Origin: Candidatus Heimdallarchaeota archaeon
GTDB lineage: Archaea > Asgardarchaeota > Heimdallarchaeia > Heimdallarchaeales > Kariarchaeaceae
DNA: 13,503 nucleotides
Direction of reading: 5' to 3'
NCBI GenBank assembly: GCA_027016475.1
Contig: JALUTL010000170.1
Span: 1 to 13,503 of the forward strand
This document shows positions 6,598-13,503 of the stretch, in pieces (the stretch's first letter is position 1; each line of letters starts with the position of its first letter). The notes beneath the pieces were generated by a model. That model saw nothing but the letters and a program-made list of their open reading frames with translations. It searched no databases and was not told where the DNA came from. A program made the position numbers and the translations under genes.

Positions 6598-9294
6598 ATG
6601 GCGGCGAAAAAGAAGTTTTTGACAGCAAAGGAAGTAAAGGATCAGCTTGATGCCTACCTGCAACGCGATGACAGGCTTATACCTGTTGAAATCATAGAGC
6701 AATTGGAAGAGAAAATTTTTGATAGGGCACAGCAAATAGCCAAAAAGAAGAATGAAAACCCAGCTGGAAAAACGTATCTCACTCAGGAGCAATTGGATCG
6801 GTTGATGGAGGAAGTCTTCCGTTCCTATACATTTGCGGAGATGGAGCCGGGAACTTCAGCAGGAGTTGTGTCAGCCCAGAGCATTGGTGAACCAGGAACT
6901 CAAATGTCCCTTAGTGGAGATGAAATTATTGTCTACAGGGATGAGAATGTAGTTCAGAGCATCAAAATTGGAGAATTTATTGACACCTTGATTGAAGAGT
7001 TCAAACACTTGGCTATCCATGATGAAATTGGTACAACTGTGCTTAATTTGCCAGAAGACATACCATTGTTTGTTCCTGCAATTGATCAAAACGAACGAAT
7101 TGCATGGAAACATCTGAGACAGATCAGCCGCCATCCTCCTCACGGAAACTTGATAAGAGTCAAGACGGCCAGCGGAAGAGAAATTGTAGCGACACCCAGC
7201 CACTCATTTTTGGCTCGATCATCAGAAGGCATCGTTCCAATTCAAGGAAGTGATCTTAAAGTTGGAGACTATGTTCCACTCATCAATTATCTACCAACAG
7301 AAAAACCAATAGAGACAATTTGTGTGGAAGATGGCATACTACAGCTTGGACATTCAACAATTGAACAGATGCTTGTTTCTGCCGCAACAGGAGAAACTTC
7401 AGTGGAAGACAATGAATCGTCATTCACCCTACCCCTTGATTCAACATTTGGGTATCTTTTTGGATTAATCGTGATGTTGGGAGTAAACACGGGCGAGAAA
7501 ATTTCAATCCAAAGTGCCAAGCCAGATCTCTATGATGAGGTGGTGGGTTTCATCGAATCTGCCTCTCTTGAAGCAGGTTTGACCAAAACCTATTTGGAGG
7601 GGCAACTCAATGAAATCGAAATTGAATGTCCTGAATTTGCCCGGATTATTGATTTATTGGTTACAGGGGCAGATGATGCTTTGGAAATGCCCATATGGGT
7701 TCTTAACACTCCCCAAGATTTCCTAAGATCGTTTGTTCAAGCAATTTTCGATCATGGCGCAACCATAGCCAAACAGGAAAAAGCAATTTTTATCAAGCAT
7801 GCAAACTCACAATTTGTAAAACTGATTTCCCTTGTTCTTTCAAAGTTTGGTATTTTTAACATAAGGAACTTTGGCAGAGACTATAATAGCATTACAATTC
7901 CAGAAGCTTGGCTTCATAGGTACAATGAAATCTTTGGGTTTACCTCACCCAAAAAAGCCAAAGAATTTCTGGAGCTCATTTCAGAAGTTGAAGATTCGTC
8001 TGCAGGTGATGAAATCATCCCAAATGTCGCAGAAGTAATATCTTCACTTGTCAACAAACTCGGTTTGACAGTGGATATGCCCAAAGAGTTTCAGAGGGAT
8101 GAGCTACTTAGGATTTATTTGGAAGCTCAAGGCAAGGCAGAAGAAGCAGATATCAATAAAGAACTTGCCTTTTTGCAAAGATCCTTGGAAAGCAATGCAA
8201 TATGGGACAAGATAGTAGAAATAGAAACGGTACCATCACCAACTGATTACGTATATGATGTTGCAGTGGAGGGCTTTGAAACATTTACAACGCTGGATGG
8301 CATATTGACTCACAACACCTTACGTACATTCCACTTTGCAGGTGTCAGAGAAATGAATGTTACATTGGGTCTGCCACGGTTGATTGAATTGGTTGATGCC
8401 AGAAGAAACCCGAGCACACCCTCTATGACAGTTGCCTTGAAAGGGGAGTACGCGGTAGATGAAGCCAAGGCCAAGCAGGTTGCACAGAACATCGAACTTA
8501 CAACAGTTCATAGTGTAGCATCAGGCTTGGAAATAGATCAGGTTCACCTTCGAGTCAATATACGATTGGACAAGGAACTACTTGCAGACAAAGGAATAAC
8601 ACCTCAAGACATCAAAGACAAGATCGTCGAAAAAAGGGTCGCCTCCAAAGTAAAGATTGAGGATCAAATGATTGTCGTCACTCCTGACAAAGAAGAACCC
8701 ACACTTCAGGATCTTCAAAAACTGTCCGAGAAACTCAGATTGATTCCAATAAAGGGACTCAGAGGGATTTCCCGGGTGATGATCAAAAAGAACAAGGATG
8801 AAAAAGATGAGAGCAAGCACAAATATCAGATTTTAACCGAAGGAAGCAATTTCCGACAATTGATGAGGGTGTTGGGTGTTGATCCAAGGAATTCATATAC
8901 AAATCACATTCATGAGATTGCCGAAACATTAGGTATAGAAGCAGCCAGAAATGCAATTATCAAGGAAGCCAAAGAAGTCATGGAAAAACAGGGATTGGAA
9001 GTTGATCTTCGGCATTTAATGCTTGTGGCCGATCTTATGACTTATTCTGGTGACATTCGGCAGATTGGAAGACATGGAATTTCGGGTGAAAATGCCTCAA
9101 TCCTTGCACGGGCCGGATTCGAGGTAACAGTCAAGCATCTATTGGATGCAGCAGTCAGGGGTGAAGAAGACCATCTTGTCGGTATCATTGAAAATGTCAT
9201 TGTCGGTCAAGAAATTAGCATCGGTACTGGAATTGTTGATTTGACCATTTCACCAAACTATCGAGAATTTGCCAAGAAAAAAGAAGCGGAATGA
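6598..9294 (+). CDS. rpoA2: DNA-directed RNA polymerase subunit A'' (Rpo1C), intein-containing precursor
   Basis: This is the C-terminal part of the split largest RNA polymerase subunit, forming the trigger loop, part of the jaw and the clamp base. The precursor is 898 residues; after removal of the intein (104-573) about 428 remain, close to usual archaeal A''. Landmarks are GTSAGVVSAQSIGEPGTQM (85-103) before the intein and TLRTFHFAGVREMNVTLGLPRLIEL after it, which together are the trigger-loop region, then a jaw segment (about 630-750) and the C-terminal clamp motifs NHIHEIAETLGIEAARNAI and LMLVADLMTYSGDIRQIGRHG. The end (NYREFAKKKEAE) is lysine-rich. It is directly downstream of rpoA1. 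The usual archaeal neighbours rpl30e and nusA are not between it and rps12. Confidence 0.98.
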   Translation: MAAKKKFLTAKEVKDQLDAYLQRDDRLIPVEIIEQLEEKIFDRAQQIAKKKNENPAGKTYLTQEQLDRLMEEVFRSYTFAEMEPGTSAGVVSAQSIGEPGTQMSLSGDEIIVYRDENVVQSIKIGEFIDTLIEEFKHLAIHDEIGTTVLNLPEDIPLFVPAIDQNERIAWKHLRQISRHPPHGNLIRVKTASGREIVATPSHSFLARSSEGIVPIQGSDLKVGDYVPLINYLPTEKPIETICVEDGILQLGHSTIEQMLVSAATGETSVEDNESSFTLPLDSTFGYLFGLIVMLGVNTGEKISIQSAKPDLYDEVVGFIESASLEAGLTKTYLEGQLNEIEIECPEFARIIDLLVTGADDALEMPIWVLNTPQDFLRSFVQAIFDHGATIAKQEKAIFIKHANSQFVKLISLVLSKFGIFNIRNFGRDYNSITIPEAWLHRYNEIFGFTSPKKAKEFLELISEVEDSSAGDEIIPNVAEVISSLVNKLGLTVDMPKEFQRDELLRIYLEAQGKAEEADINKELAFLQRSLESNAIWDKIVEIETVPSPTDYVYDVAVEGFETFTTLDGILTHNTLRTFHFAGVREMNVTLGLPRLIELVDARRNPSTPSMTVALKGEYAVDEAKAKQVAQNIELTTVHSVASGLEIDQVHLRVNIRLDKELLADKGITPQDIKDKIVEKRVASKVKIEDQMIVVTPDKEEPTLQDLQKLSEKLRLIPIKGLRGISRVMIKKNKDEKDESKHKYQILTEGSNFRQLMRVLGVDPRNSYTNHIHEIAETLGIEAARNAIIKEAKEVMEKQGLEVDLRHLMLVADLMTYSGDIRQIGRHGISGENASILARAGFEVTVKHLLDAAVRGEEDHLVGIIENVIVGQEISIGTGIVDLTISPNYREFAKKKEAE
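6907..8316 (+). mobile_element. Intein in RpoA2 trigger loop, endonuclease degenerate
   Basis: The intein spans residues 104-573, begins with Ser (SLSGDEIIVY, not Cys) and ends GILTHN, followed by Thr as the +1 residue. Removal restores GEPGTQM-TLRTFHFAG. Splicing residues look intact: block B VATPSH (T199, H202), block F YVYDVAVEGFETF, and the His-Asn pair at 572-573. The middle region keeps the outline of a two-motif LAGLIDADG domain, but GYLFGLIVMLGVNTG (285-299) has Leu where the catalytic acid of the first motif should be. FVQAIFDHGATI (379-390) has Gly where the second acid should be. The endonuclease is therefore probably inactive while protein splicing is retained. An intein in A'' of M. 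jannaschii is known; whether the insertion site is identical is not checked here. Confidence 0.93.
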
Positions 9295-9324
9295 AATCCA
9301 TTTTGGTCACGTAATCTTGAGCAA

Positions 9325-9333
9325 TATATAAAA
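9325..9333 (+). promoter_or_regulatory. TATA box of rps12
   Basis: TATATAAAA is the clearest TATA box of the window. It is centred 37 bases before the rps12 ATG and predicts a start near 9355 with a leader of about 11 bases. rps12 can therefore be transcribed independently of the polymerase genes. Confidence 0.65.
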
Positions 9334-9365
9334 ATATCAAATGACTCAAATCCTTAGGGAAAATT

Positions 9366-9809
9366 ATGACACATACCAAAAGTCCAAACGGAGAATTTGC
9401 GGCTCGAAAGCTGACACGCAAAAGACAAAAGATGCGTTGGAAAGATATCTACTACAAAAGACGGATGCTTGGACTGAACAAGAAGGCAGACCCATTGGAA
9501 GGGGCACCACAAGCTACAGGAGTTGTTCTTGACAAGTATGGTGTTGGTTCCAAACAGCCAAACAGTGCGTTGAGAAAATGTGTTAGAGTTCAATTGATTA
9601 AGAATGGAAAGCAGATTGGTGCATATGTTCCCCATGATGGTGGACTGCTGTACATAAACGTCCATGACCAAGTGACGGTTGAAGGTATTGGCGGTGCCCA
9701 AAAAGGTGCAAAGGGAGATATCCCCGGTATCAAATGGCGTGTCATGAAAGTCAATGGAGTAGCACTTTCTGAGTTGGTTACTGGAAGAAAAGAAAGAGCG
9801 GGCAGATAA
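9366..9809 (+). CDS. rps12: Small ribosomal subunit protein uS12
   Basis: This 147-residue protein is the archaeal/eukaryotic form of S12 (eukaryotic RPS23), part of the decoding centre of the small subunit. Diagnostic stretches are the basic N-terminus (AARKLTRKRQKMRWKD), GVVLDKYGVGSKQPNSALRK (about 52-71) with the conserved KQPNSALRK loop, and PHDGGLLYINVHDQVTVEGI followed by GDIPGIKWRVMKVNGV. The length is normal for archaea. It starts 71 bases after rpoA2 and has its own TATA box. rps7, its usual downstream partner, is absent; a gene on the opposite strand begins its stop codon one base later. Confidence 0.98.
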   Translation: MTHTKSPNGEFAARKLTRKRQKMRWKDIYYKRRMLGLNKKADPLEGAPQATGVVLDKYGVGSKQPNSALRKCVRVQLIKNGKQIGAYVPHDGGLLYINVHDQVTVEGIGGAQKGAKGDIPGIKWRVMKVNGVALSELVTGRKERAGR

Positions 9810-9810
9810 A

Positions 9811-10425
9811 TCACGCAGTCATTTTAAGGATATAATATTTCTTTGCCAGTTTTACATAACGTTTTGCAAATTCTGTTTCATTAATTTCCAGATTGTCAAA
9901 CTGATTTTCTAACCTGTCCATTTCATGTTCTATGTCCATGAGTGTATTCTCGACATAATCCTGTTGAGCGTTCAGAGATTCCATATTCATTGAATTTAAT
10001 GTCTGTCGTTTCTGTTCCAAAAGATCAACCAACAAGCTTTTTTGTTCCATCAATGCTTGTTTTTGGCTCTGCTGCTCCACAGCCATGTTGGGTTGAACTT
10101 CAGGAGTGTAAACACCTGCCTGGATTAGCGGAACAGCCTCATTAATTACTTGGAAAACATGGAAATCTGGCCGCCATCGTCTAATTTTCCGTGTAGAAAT
10201 GTATCCTTCCCTATCTGTCAACGAATGAGTTCCATTGAGCACTTTAACAGAAGGGGGAGAATGGGGGAAACTATGGGGAATTTCAACAAGCACTTTGACA
10301 GGGACGCCATTGATATCATTAACCGTTCCAATCCACCGCAACAGATTGCCTTGATCAGGAGTGAACCCGACATTGTAGCGGTATATTAGATATGCTTCCT
10401 TACTGAGAATTTCATCACTGACCAT
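9811..10425 (-). CDS. vps23: ESCRT-I Vps23/TSG101-like protein (UEV domain, coiled coil, steadiness-box-like tail)
   Basis: The 204-residue protein has the layout of a compact Vps23. Residues 1-100 look like an E2-fold UEV domain: LLRWIGTVN, the VEIPHSFPHSPPSVKVL strand-turn with its proline cluster, DREGYISTRKIRRWRP and a helix HVFQVINEAVPL. The active-site cysteine region of E2 enzymes is replaced (GYIST), and the whole protein contains no Cys, so it cannot conjugate ubiquitin. Residues 110-180 are a Q/E/K-rich coiled coil. The end (LEINETEFAKRYVKLAKKYY) resembles the TSG101 steadiness box, which binds Vps28. A frame extension to 10467 exists, but a good TATA box lies inside it, so the ATG at 10425 is chosen. 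In Asgard archaea such UEV proteins are proposed to recruit ubiquitinated cargo to ESCRT-III. No other ESCRT gene is in view. Confidence 0.78.
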   Translation of the reverse strand: MVSDEILSKEAYLIYRYNVGFTPDQGNLLRWIGTVNDINGVPVKVLVEIPHSFPHSPPSVKVLNGTHSLTDREGYISTRKIRRWRPDFHVFQVINEAVPLIQAGVYTPEVQPNMAVEQQSQKQALMEQKSLLVDLLEQKRQTLNSMNMESLNAQQDYVENTLMDIEHEMDRLENQFDNLEINETEFAKRYVKLAKKYYILKMTA

Positions 10426-10450
10426 TTTCAATATACCATTCCCTACCGAA

Positions 10451-10459
10451 TATATAATT
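10451..10459 (-). promoter_or_regulatory. TATA box of the Vps23-like gene
   Basis: Minus-strand AATTATATA is centred about 30 bases upstream of the ATG at 10425, predicting an almost leaderless mRNA. It lies between the end of the upstream nuclease gene and the chosen start, so the Vps23-like gene probably has its own promoter. Confidence 0.5.
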
Positions 10460-10514
10460 TTGAGCATTAGGAATATTGTTTGTGCATAAAAACAAATGGA
10501 AAATCGCCATTTGG

Positions 10515-12578
10515 TTACAATTCAATGATTGGACTTTTTCCAGGAAATACAATGTCCTTTGTCTGTCTCGTGTGGATATCTCTTGGAGAGTGAACAATGA
10601 TTTTTTCACCTTTTGAATCCTGAAGCAAGTTTTTGAGGGTTTGACCACTTGTATGACCACTGAAAGATGCTTTATAGAACTGTTGAGAATATTGGTGAGC
10701 CAAAAGAGGATGCGAATTCAGCAAATTGTAACCAAGAGTATTGGGGGCCAAATAGCCGGTAAAGACCACTGAAGTCTCAGAATCATCTGCTGTTGCGTCA
10801 AGCAGTCGCCTTGCAGTGCCCGCCTGCAACATGCCATTTCCGGATATTACAATTGTTTTTTCAACAAACTCGTCTGCATCAACAGAAGGAACCATGGTTA
10901 CCCTGCTCCCAAAGTCCTCTCCTACTGTAAAAGATAAGTTTTGCATAACTTTTACCCCCATCCCTGCCACCATGATTTTCCATCCGTTTGCTACACCCGA
11001 GGTCAGCAGGTGATAGAGGACTTCCTGTGTTCTCCCAACACTGAAGGCAGGAATAAGAACCCTATTGCTGGAATTAAAAATACTTTTGAACAACTTGGTA
11101 TTGTCCACCTGATCAACCTCTCGTCCATAGTAAGTGCCATCAAAGATTATGGTATGCAAATCCAAAGGAAACTTAGCGTTCGGAAAAATCTGTGTTCCAT
11201 CTGCATTGAAATCACCAGTGTAAAGGATCCGTTTTCCTTTGATATTGAGCTCAAAACCCACAGATCCAAACAGATGGGAAGCATGGTAAGGGGTAACCTC
11301 AACATTAGGAAGCACGGAAAACGTTTCTCCTATATCTATTTCTGAAATTTGTTGGACAGCATTGACAATGTTTGTTTGCGAAACCAAGTTTTTGATAATA
11401 GGATCATTGGCGATAATATCTTGGTGCCAAGTGGAATTCAAAACATTTGCAGTGTCATTCCATAGAATCTCAGTTAGTTTTTTGGTTTCACGGGTTGCAA
11501 AGACAGGCAGTTTGGGGTTTGACCCAATTAAGACGGGTAATGCACCTGAATGATCCAAATGGGCATGGGACAAAAGAACAACATCTACTTTTTGAAGCAA
11601 AGGTAGCCATTTTGGCATTCGATTGTTGAGAACAGTCATTCCATAGTCCAAAAGGATCATTCCATGTCTAGTTTTTACTAGAATAGAGGAATGACCAATG
11701 TGGGAACCACCAGGAAAATGAATTGAAACTTTTTCTTCCACATCAGGACGGGAAAAAACATATTTAGGGAGCCAAGCCATTGCATACTGTTCTGGAAGCT
11801 TTTCCATCAATTGGCCATCAAAAGGTACCTTGGGTAGATTTTTCACCTTTTCTTCAGTAAGTACTGTGAATGATGGGGGAAAATTATTTAGAAAGTCACT
11901 TTGCATGAAAGTTTGGTCGACCTCTTCCCAATTGTTGGGAGTACTGTTATGGAGTTCTCGGTGTATCAATTCTTCAGTAATCTGGGATGCAACAGAAGCA
12001 GGAACCCAATCTAAAAGTTGAAGAAGAACCGGTGTGCTATATTCATCAATATGTTCGAAGAATGTCTTTTCACGCTTATATATGGTTGATACTAATGATA
12101 AAGGCATATTTGGCAGATTTTCGCTTGATGTGCCTGTTAGATTTTGATATGCGTCTAGTAAGGTTGGGAGAAACGGAAAGCCAATCGCAAATTCATAGTG
12201 AAGCCGCTTTTGCTCATTCAACCATTCAGACAAAGACAAATCGGGAGATATTAGAACTGAAAGAACATAAGGTGCGTTATATCCATTGAGAAGACCTTGG
12301 GAATAAAAGAGTTTGACAAGACTGATTATTTCTTCATAGATAATAAGACCATCACGATAGGCCAAGAGTGCGGACAACAGAATCAAATCAGGACTGGCTA
12401 CCTCCTTCAATTCTTTTTGCTGCCAAAGTAAAGCCAAAATTTCGGTGTAAGCAACGGATTGGTTAAAGGTTGAATGCATGCTATTTAGATCTACAGAAAG
12501 TTCAGCTTCCAGAATTTCAGCAATTTGCCCATCATTGGTCAAAAAAAGAGAGAAAGTTCTGATTAATTGTTCCTGCAT
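10515..12578 (-). CDS. Beta-CASP metallo-beta-lactamase nuclease with unassigned N-terminal region
   Basis: The product is 687 residues. The C-terminal 400 residues are a complete metallo-beta-lactamase/beta-CASP module as in RNase J and CPSF73/aCPSF proteins. It shows SHIGHSSILV, then HAHLDH (338-343, the metal-binding HxHxDH), a motif III His in SHLFGS (435), YTGDF (Asp456), motif A in IIFDGTYYGRE (Asp480), LIPAFSVGRTQEVLYHL, motif B in FSGHTSGQT (His642) and motif C in IIVHSPRD (His663). All catalytic residues are kept, and His in motif C fits RNA substrates. Residues 1-280 are mostly helical, have no KH domain as in archaeal aCPSF1, and match nothing I recognise. The frame continues upstream to 12845, but that part is hydrophobic, low-complexity and overlaps the divergent gene, so the ATG at 12578 is taken. 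It is followed by the Vps23-like gene. It probably processes or degrades RNA. Confidence 0.85.
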   Translation of the reverse strand: MQEQLIRTFSLFLTNDGQIAEILEAELSVDLNSMHSTFNQSVAYTEILALLWQQKELKEVASPDLILLSALLAYRDGLIIYEEIISLVKLFYSQGLLNGYNAPYVLSVLISPDLSLSEWLNEQKRLHYEFAIGFPFLPTLLDAYQNLTGTSSENLPNMPLSLVSTIYKREKTFFEHIDEYSTPVLLQLLDWVPASVASQITEELIHRELHNSTPNNWEEVDQTFMQSDFLNNFPPSFTVLTEEKVKNLPKVPFDGQLMEKLPEQYAMAWLPKYVFSRPDVEEKVSIHFPGGSHIGHSSILVKTRHGMILLDYGMTVLNNRMPKWLPLLQKVDVVLLSHAHLDHSGALPVLIGSNPKLPVFATRETKKLTEILWNDTANVLNSTWHQDIIANDPIIKNLVSQTNIVNAVQQISEIDIGETFSVLPNVEVTPYHASHLFGSVGFELNIKGKRILYTGDFNADGTQIFPNAKFPLDLHTIIFDGTYYGREVDQVDNTKLFKSIFNSSNRVLIPAFSVGRTQEVLYHLLTSGVANGWKIMVAGMGVKVMQNLSFTVGEDFGSRVTMVPSVDADEFVEKTIVISGNGMLQAGTARRLLDATADDSETSVVFTGYLAPNTLGYNLLNSHPLLAHQYSQQFYKASFSGHTSGQTLKNLLQDSKGEKIIVHSPRDIHTRQTKDIVFPGKSPIIEL

Positions 12579-12753
12579 GTTCAATAACAAATGATACCAA
12601 GAAGCTATTAGTAGTTTGTGAAAAAAATGGAACAAGAAGTTAAACACCTGCAATAAATGAAATATGGCAAATAAAAAAAATATTGTAAGATGGATTTCCA
12701 ATATTTGCTTATAGTGACCTTTAAGAAGGAAGTTTACACATGATATTTGAACA
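12579..12753. other. Divergent intergenic region, 175 bases, AT-rich
   Basis: This region separates the nuclease gene (minus) from the proline-rich protein gene (plus) and must hold both promoters. On the plus strand TTATAG (12709-12714) would give a start near 12738 and a 16-base leader. On the minus strand no strong TATA box sits at leaderless distance; CTAATAG about 27 bases from the ATG is the nearest candidate. An A-rich block (12671-12681) and scattered AT tracts are the only other features. I see no RNA gene here. Confidence 0.4.
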
Positions 12754-13386
12754 ATGAGCGAAGAAGCCAGCGCAATCAAGCGAACATTAAAATTTATAGT
12801 GCAAAACATTGACAAACTCAGAGAGCAGGTGGGAATGAAGTTCAATCAGGTTGATGAGCAACTTGCCGCACTCAGTGAAGAAATACAGCAGCTAAAAACA
12901 CATGTTCAAAGACTGGAAGCAAAGACATCATCACCCGTACCAACATCATCACCTGAAATTGTCCAATTGACTCAGAGAGTACAGTCACTGGAAAACGCAA
13001 TTTCTTCAATGAAGTTTTCAATGAAAACAGCTGCTTCGACAATGATGCCTCCACCATCGCAGCCAACCCATATTCCATCACCCCCTGCCCCAGCCCAGAC
13101 ACCAACTCCGTCTTCAGCAGCTCCGCAACCTGCCAGCACACCAAGCAAAGTCCCACCACCACCCATACAATCTGTTCCTTCAACGTCACCTAAGCCTTCA
13201 GCCCAATCTGTTCCTGCACCATCCCCGCACCAATCTTCACCTCCAGCCCCTCAGCAACCAGAAAAAGTACCAGAAACGACTTCACCCCAACAGAACAAGC
13301 CAAAGCAGCAACCCATCGATTTTACTGCGGATACAGATGAGAAAAAAGAACTAATGGAAGCATTGAAAAAAATAGAGGGAATCTAA
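12754..13386 (+). CDS. Coiled-coil and proline-rich protein, 210 residues (unknown function)
   Basis: Residues 8-58 form a strong amphipathic coiled coil (FNQVDEQLAALSEEIQQL, then VQRLEAK) and 66-88 a second short one. Residues 97-187 are a low-complexity linker of Pro, Ser, Ala, Gln and Thr with a VPPPPIQ core and two PPAP tetrapeptides. Residues 193-209 (TDEKKELMEALKKIEGI) form a charged terminal helix. No signal peptide or membrane span is seen. The heptad pattern recalls the small coiled-coil subunits BRK1 and WASHC3 of eukaryotic actin regulators, and proline runs can bind profilin or SH3-like modules, but coiled coils produce such resemblance by chance. It is divergent from the beta-CASP gene and two genes from the UEV protein. 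Codon use is orderly and the start is ATG without a clear Shine-Dalgarno. The gene is real with good confidence; the role is unknown. Confidence 0.75.
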   Translation: MSEEASAIKRTLKFIVQNIDKLREQVGMKFNQVDEQLAALSEEIQQLKTHVQRLEAKTSSPVPTSSPEIVQLTQRVQSLENAISSMKFSMKTAASTMMPPPSQPTHIPSPPAPAQTPTPSSAAPQPASTPSKVPPPPIQSVPSTSPKPSAQSVPAPSPHQSSPPAPQQPEKVPETTSPQQNKPKQQPIDFTADTDEKKELMEALKKIEGI

Positions 13387-13503
13387 ATTAAAAGAAAGAG
13401 TATGATAAGGTCTTCAGACCATAAGAAGCGATATTTTGACAGGAATTTAAGAATATGCCTAAATAATGAAAGATTGGGTTGACAATGTGAACCTCCACCG
13501 GTT
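13387..13503 (+). other. Terminal intergenic stretch; possible start of a further gene at 13466
   Basis: A 12-bp palindrome GGTCTTCAGACC lies at 13409-13420, shortly after the proline-rich gene, with no T-run behind it to make it a bacterial-style terminator. An ATG at 13466 opens a frame (MKDWVDNVNLHR) that runs off the window. A TATA-like ATATTTT (13431-13437) is about 32 bases before it. Twelve codons are too few to call a gene. Confidence 0.25.

Noticed and set aside
10426..10467. 14-residue upstream extension of the Vps23-like gene
   Set aside because: A good TATA box (10451-10459) lies inside it at the right distance from the ATG at 10425. The longer start is not excluded.
12579..12845. 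89-residue upstream extension of the beta-CASP gene on the minus strand
   Set aside because: It is hydrophobic and low in complexity, overlaps the divergent coiled-coil gene by 92 bases, and crosses the promoter region; the ATG at 12578 gives a normal start.
12972..13166. Glycine-rich frame on the minus strand
   Set aside because: It is the antisense of the proline-rich linker, whose CCN codons read as Gly on the other strand.
13409..13420. GGTCTTCAGACC as a hairpin terminator
   Set aside because: The loop would be too small with the full stem and no T-run follows.
13402..13482. 26-residue frame after the proline-rich protein gene
   Set aside because: Short, no domain or hydrophobic pattern, and no ribosome-binding site or well-placed TATA box.
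1..13503. CRISPR array, insertion sequence or attachment site
   Set aside because: No regularly spaced repeats, no transposase, no terminal inverted repeats with target duplications; the only mobile elements seen are the two inteins.

Overview
The window looks like a piece of an Asgard archaeon chromosome. It carries an archaeal split RNA polymerase largest subunit (rpoA1 then rpoA2), an archaeal/eukaryotic-type ribosomal protein uS12, a tRNA with archaeal bulge-helix-bulge introns, TATA-box promoters with very short leaders, and a gene whose product reads as an ESCRT-I Vps23/TSG101 homologue (UEV domain, coiled coil, steadiness-box-like tail). ESCRT-I-like UEV proteins are an Asgard hallmark. 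A Heimdall-type lineage is possible but cannot be settled from this window.

Layout. 3-1118 (+) is the 3' part of a multi-pass membrane protein with a C-terminal longin/roadblock-like cytoplasmic domain; its frame is open to the window edge. 1200-1313 (+) is a tRNA-Gly(CCC) interrupted twice, in the anticodon loop and in the T loop. On the minus strand follow a 38-residue single-span membrane protein (1325-1441) and, upstream of it, a TetR-family regulator (1489-2130). A divergent promoter region (2131-2365) with a perfect 17-bp palindrome separates the regulator from the RNA polymerase genes.

2366-9294 (+) is rpoA1-rpoA2, translationally coupled by a Shine-Dalgarno site at the end of rpoA1. 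Both are split by inteins placed in the catalytic centre: a 500-residue intein immediately before the NADFDGD metal-binding loop of A', and a 470-residue intein in the trigger-loop region of A''. After splicing the subunits would be about 909 and 428 residues. rps12 follows from its own strong TATA box (9325-9333).

From 9811 to 12578 two minus-strand genes converge on rps12: a large beta-CASP metallo-beta-lactamase nuclease with an unassigned N-terminal half, then the Vps23-like gene, with only one base between its stop and that of rps12. Divergent from the nuclease gene, 12754-13386 (+) encodes a small protein with an N-terminal coiled coil, a long proline-rich linker and a short acidic/basic C-terminal helix. 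The last 117 bases hold no confident gene.

How the parts relate: rpoA1, rpoA2, rps12 and the tRNA are core information processing, while the Vps23-like protein, the longin-like membrane protein and the proline-rich coiled-coil protein are candidates for membrane or cytoskeletal work. The most noteworthy items are the doubly interrupted tRNA gene, the two RNA polymerase inteins (one with an apparently dead endonuclease), the ESCRT-I protein beside a beta-CASP nuclease, and the proline-rich protein next to them.
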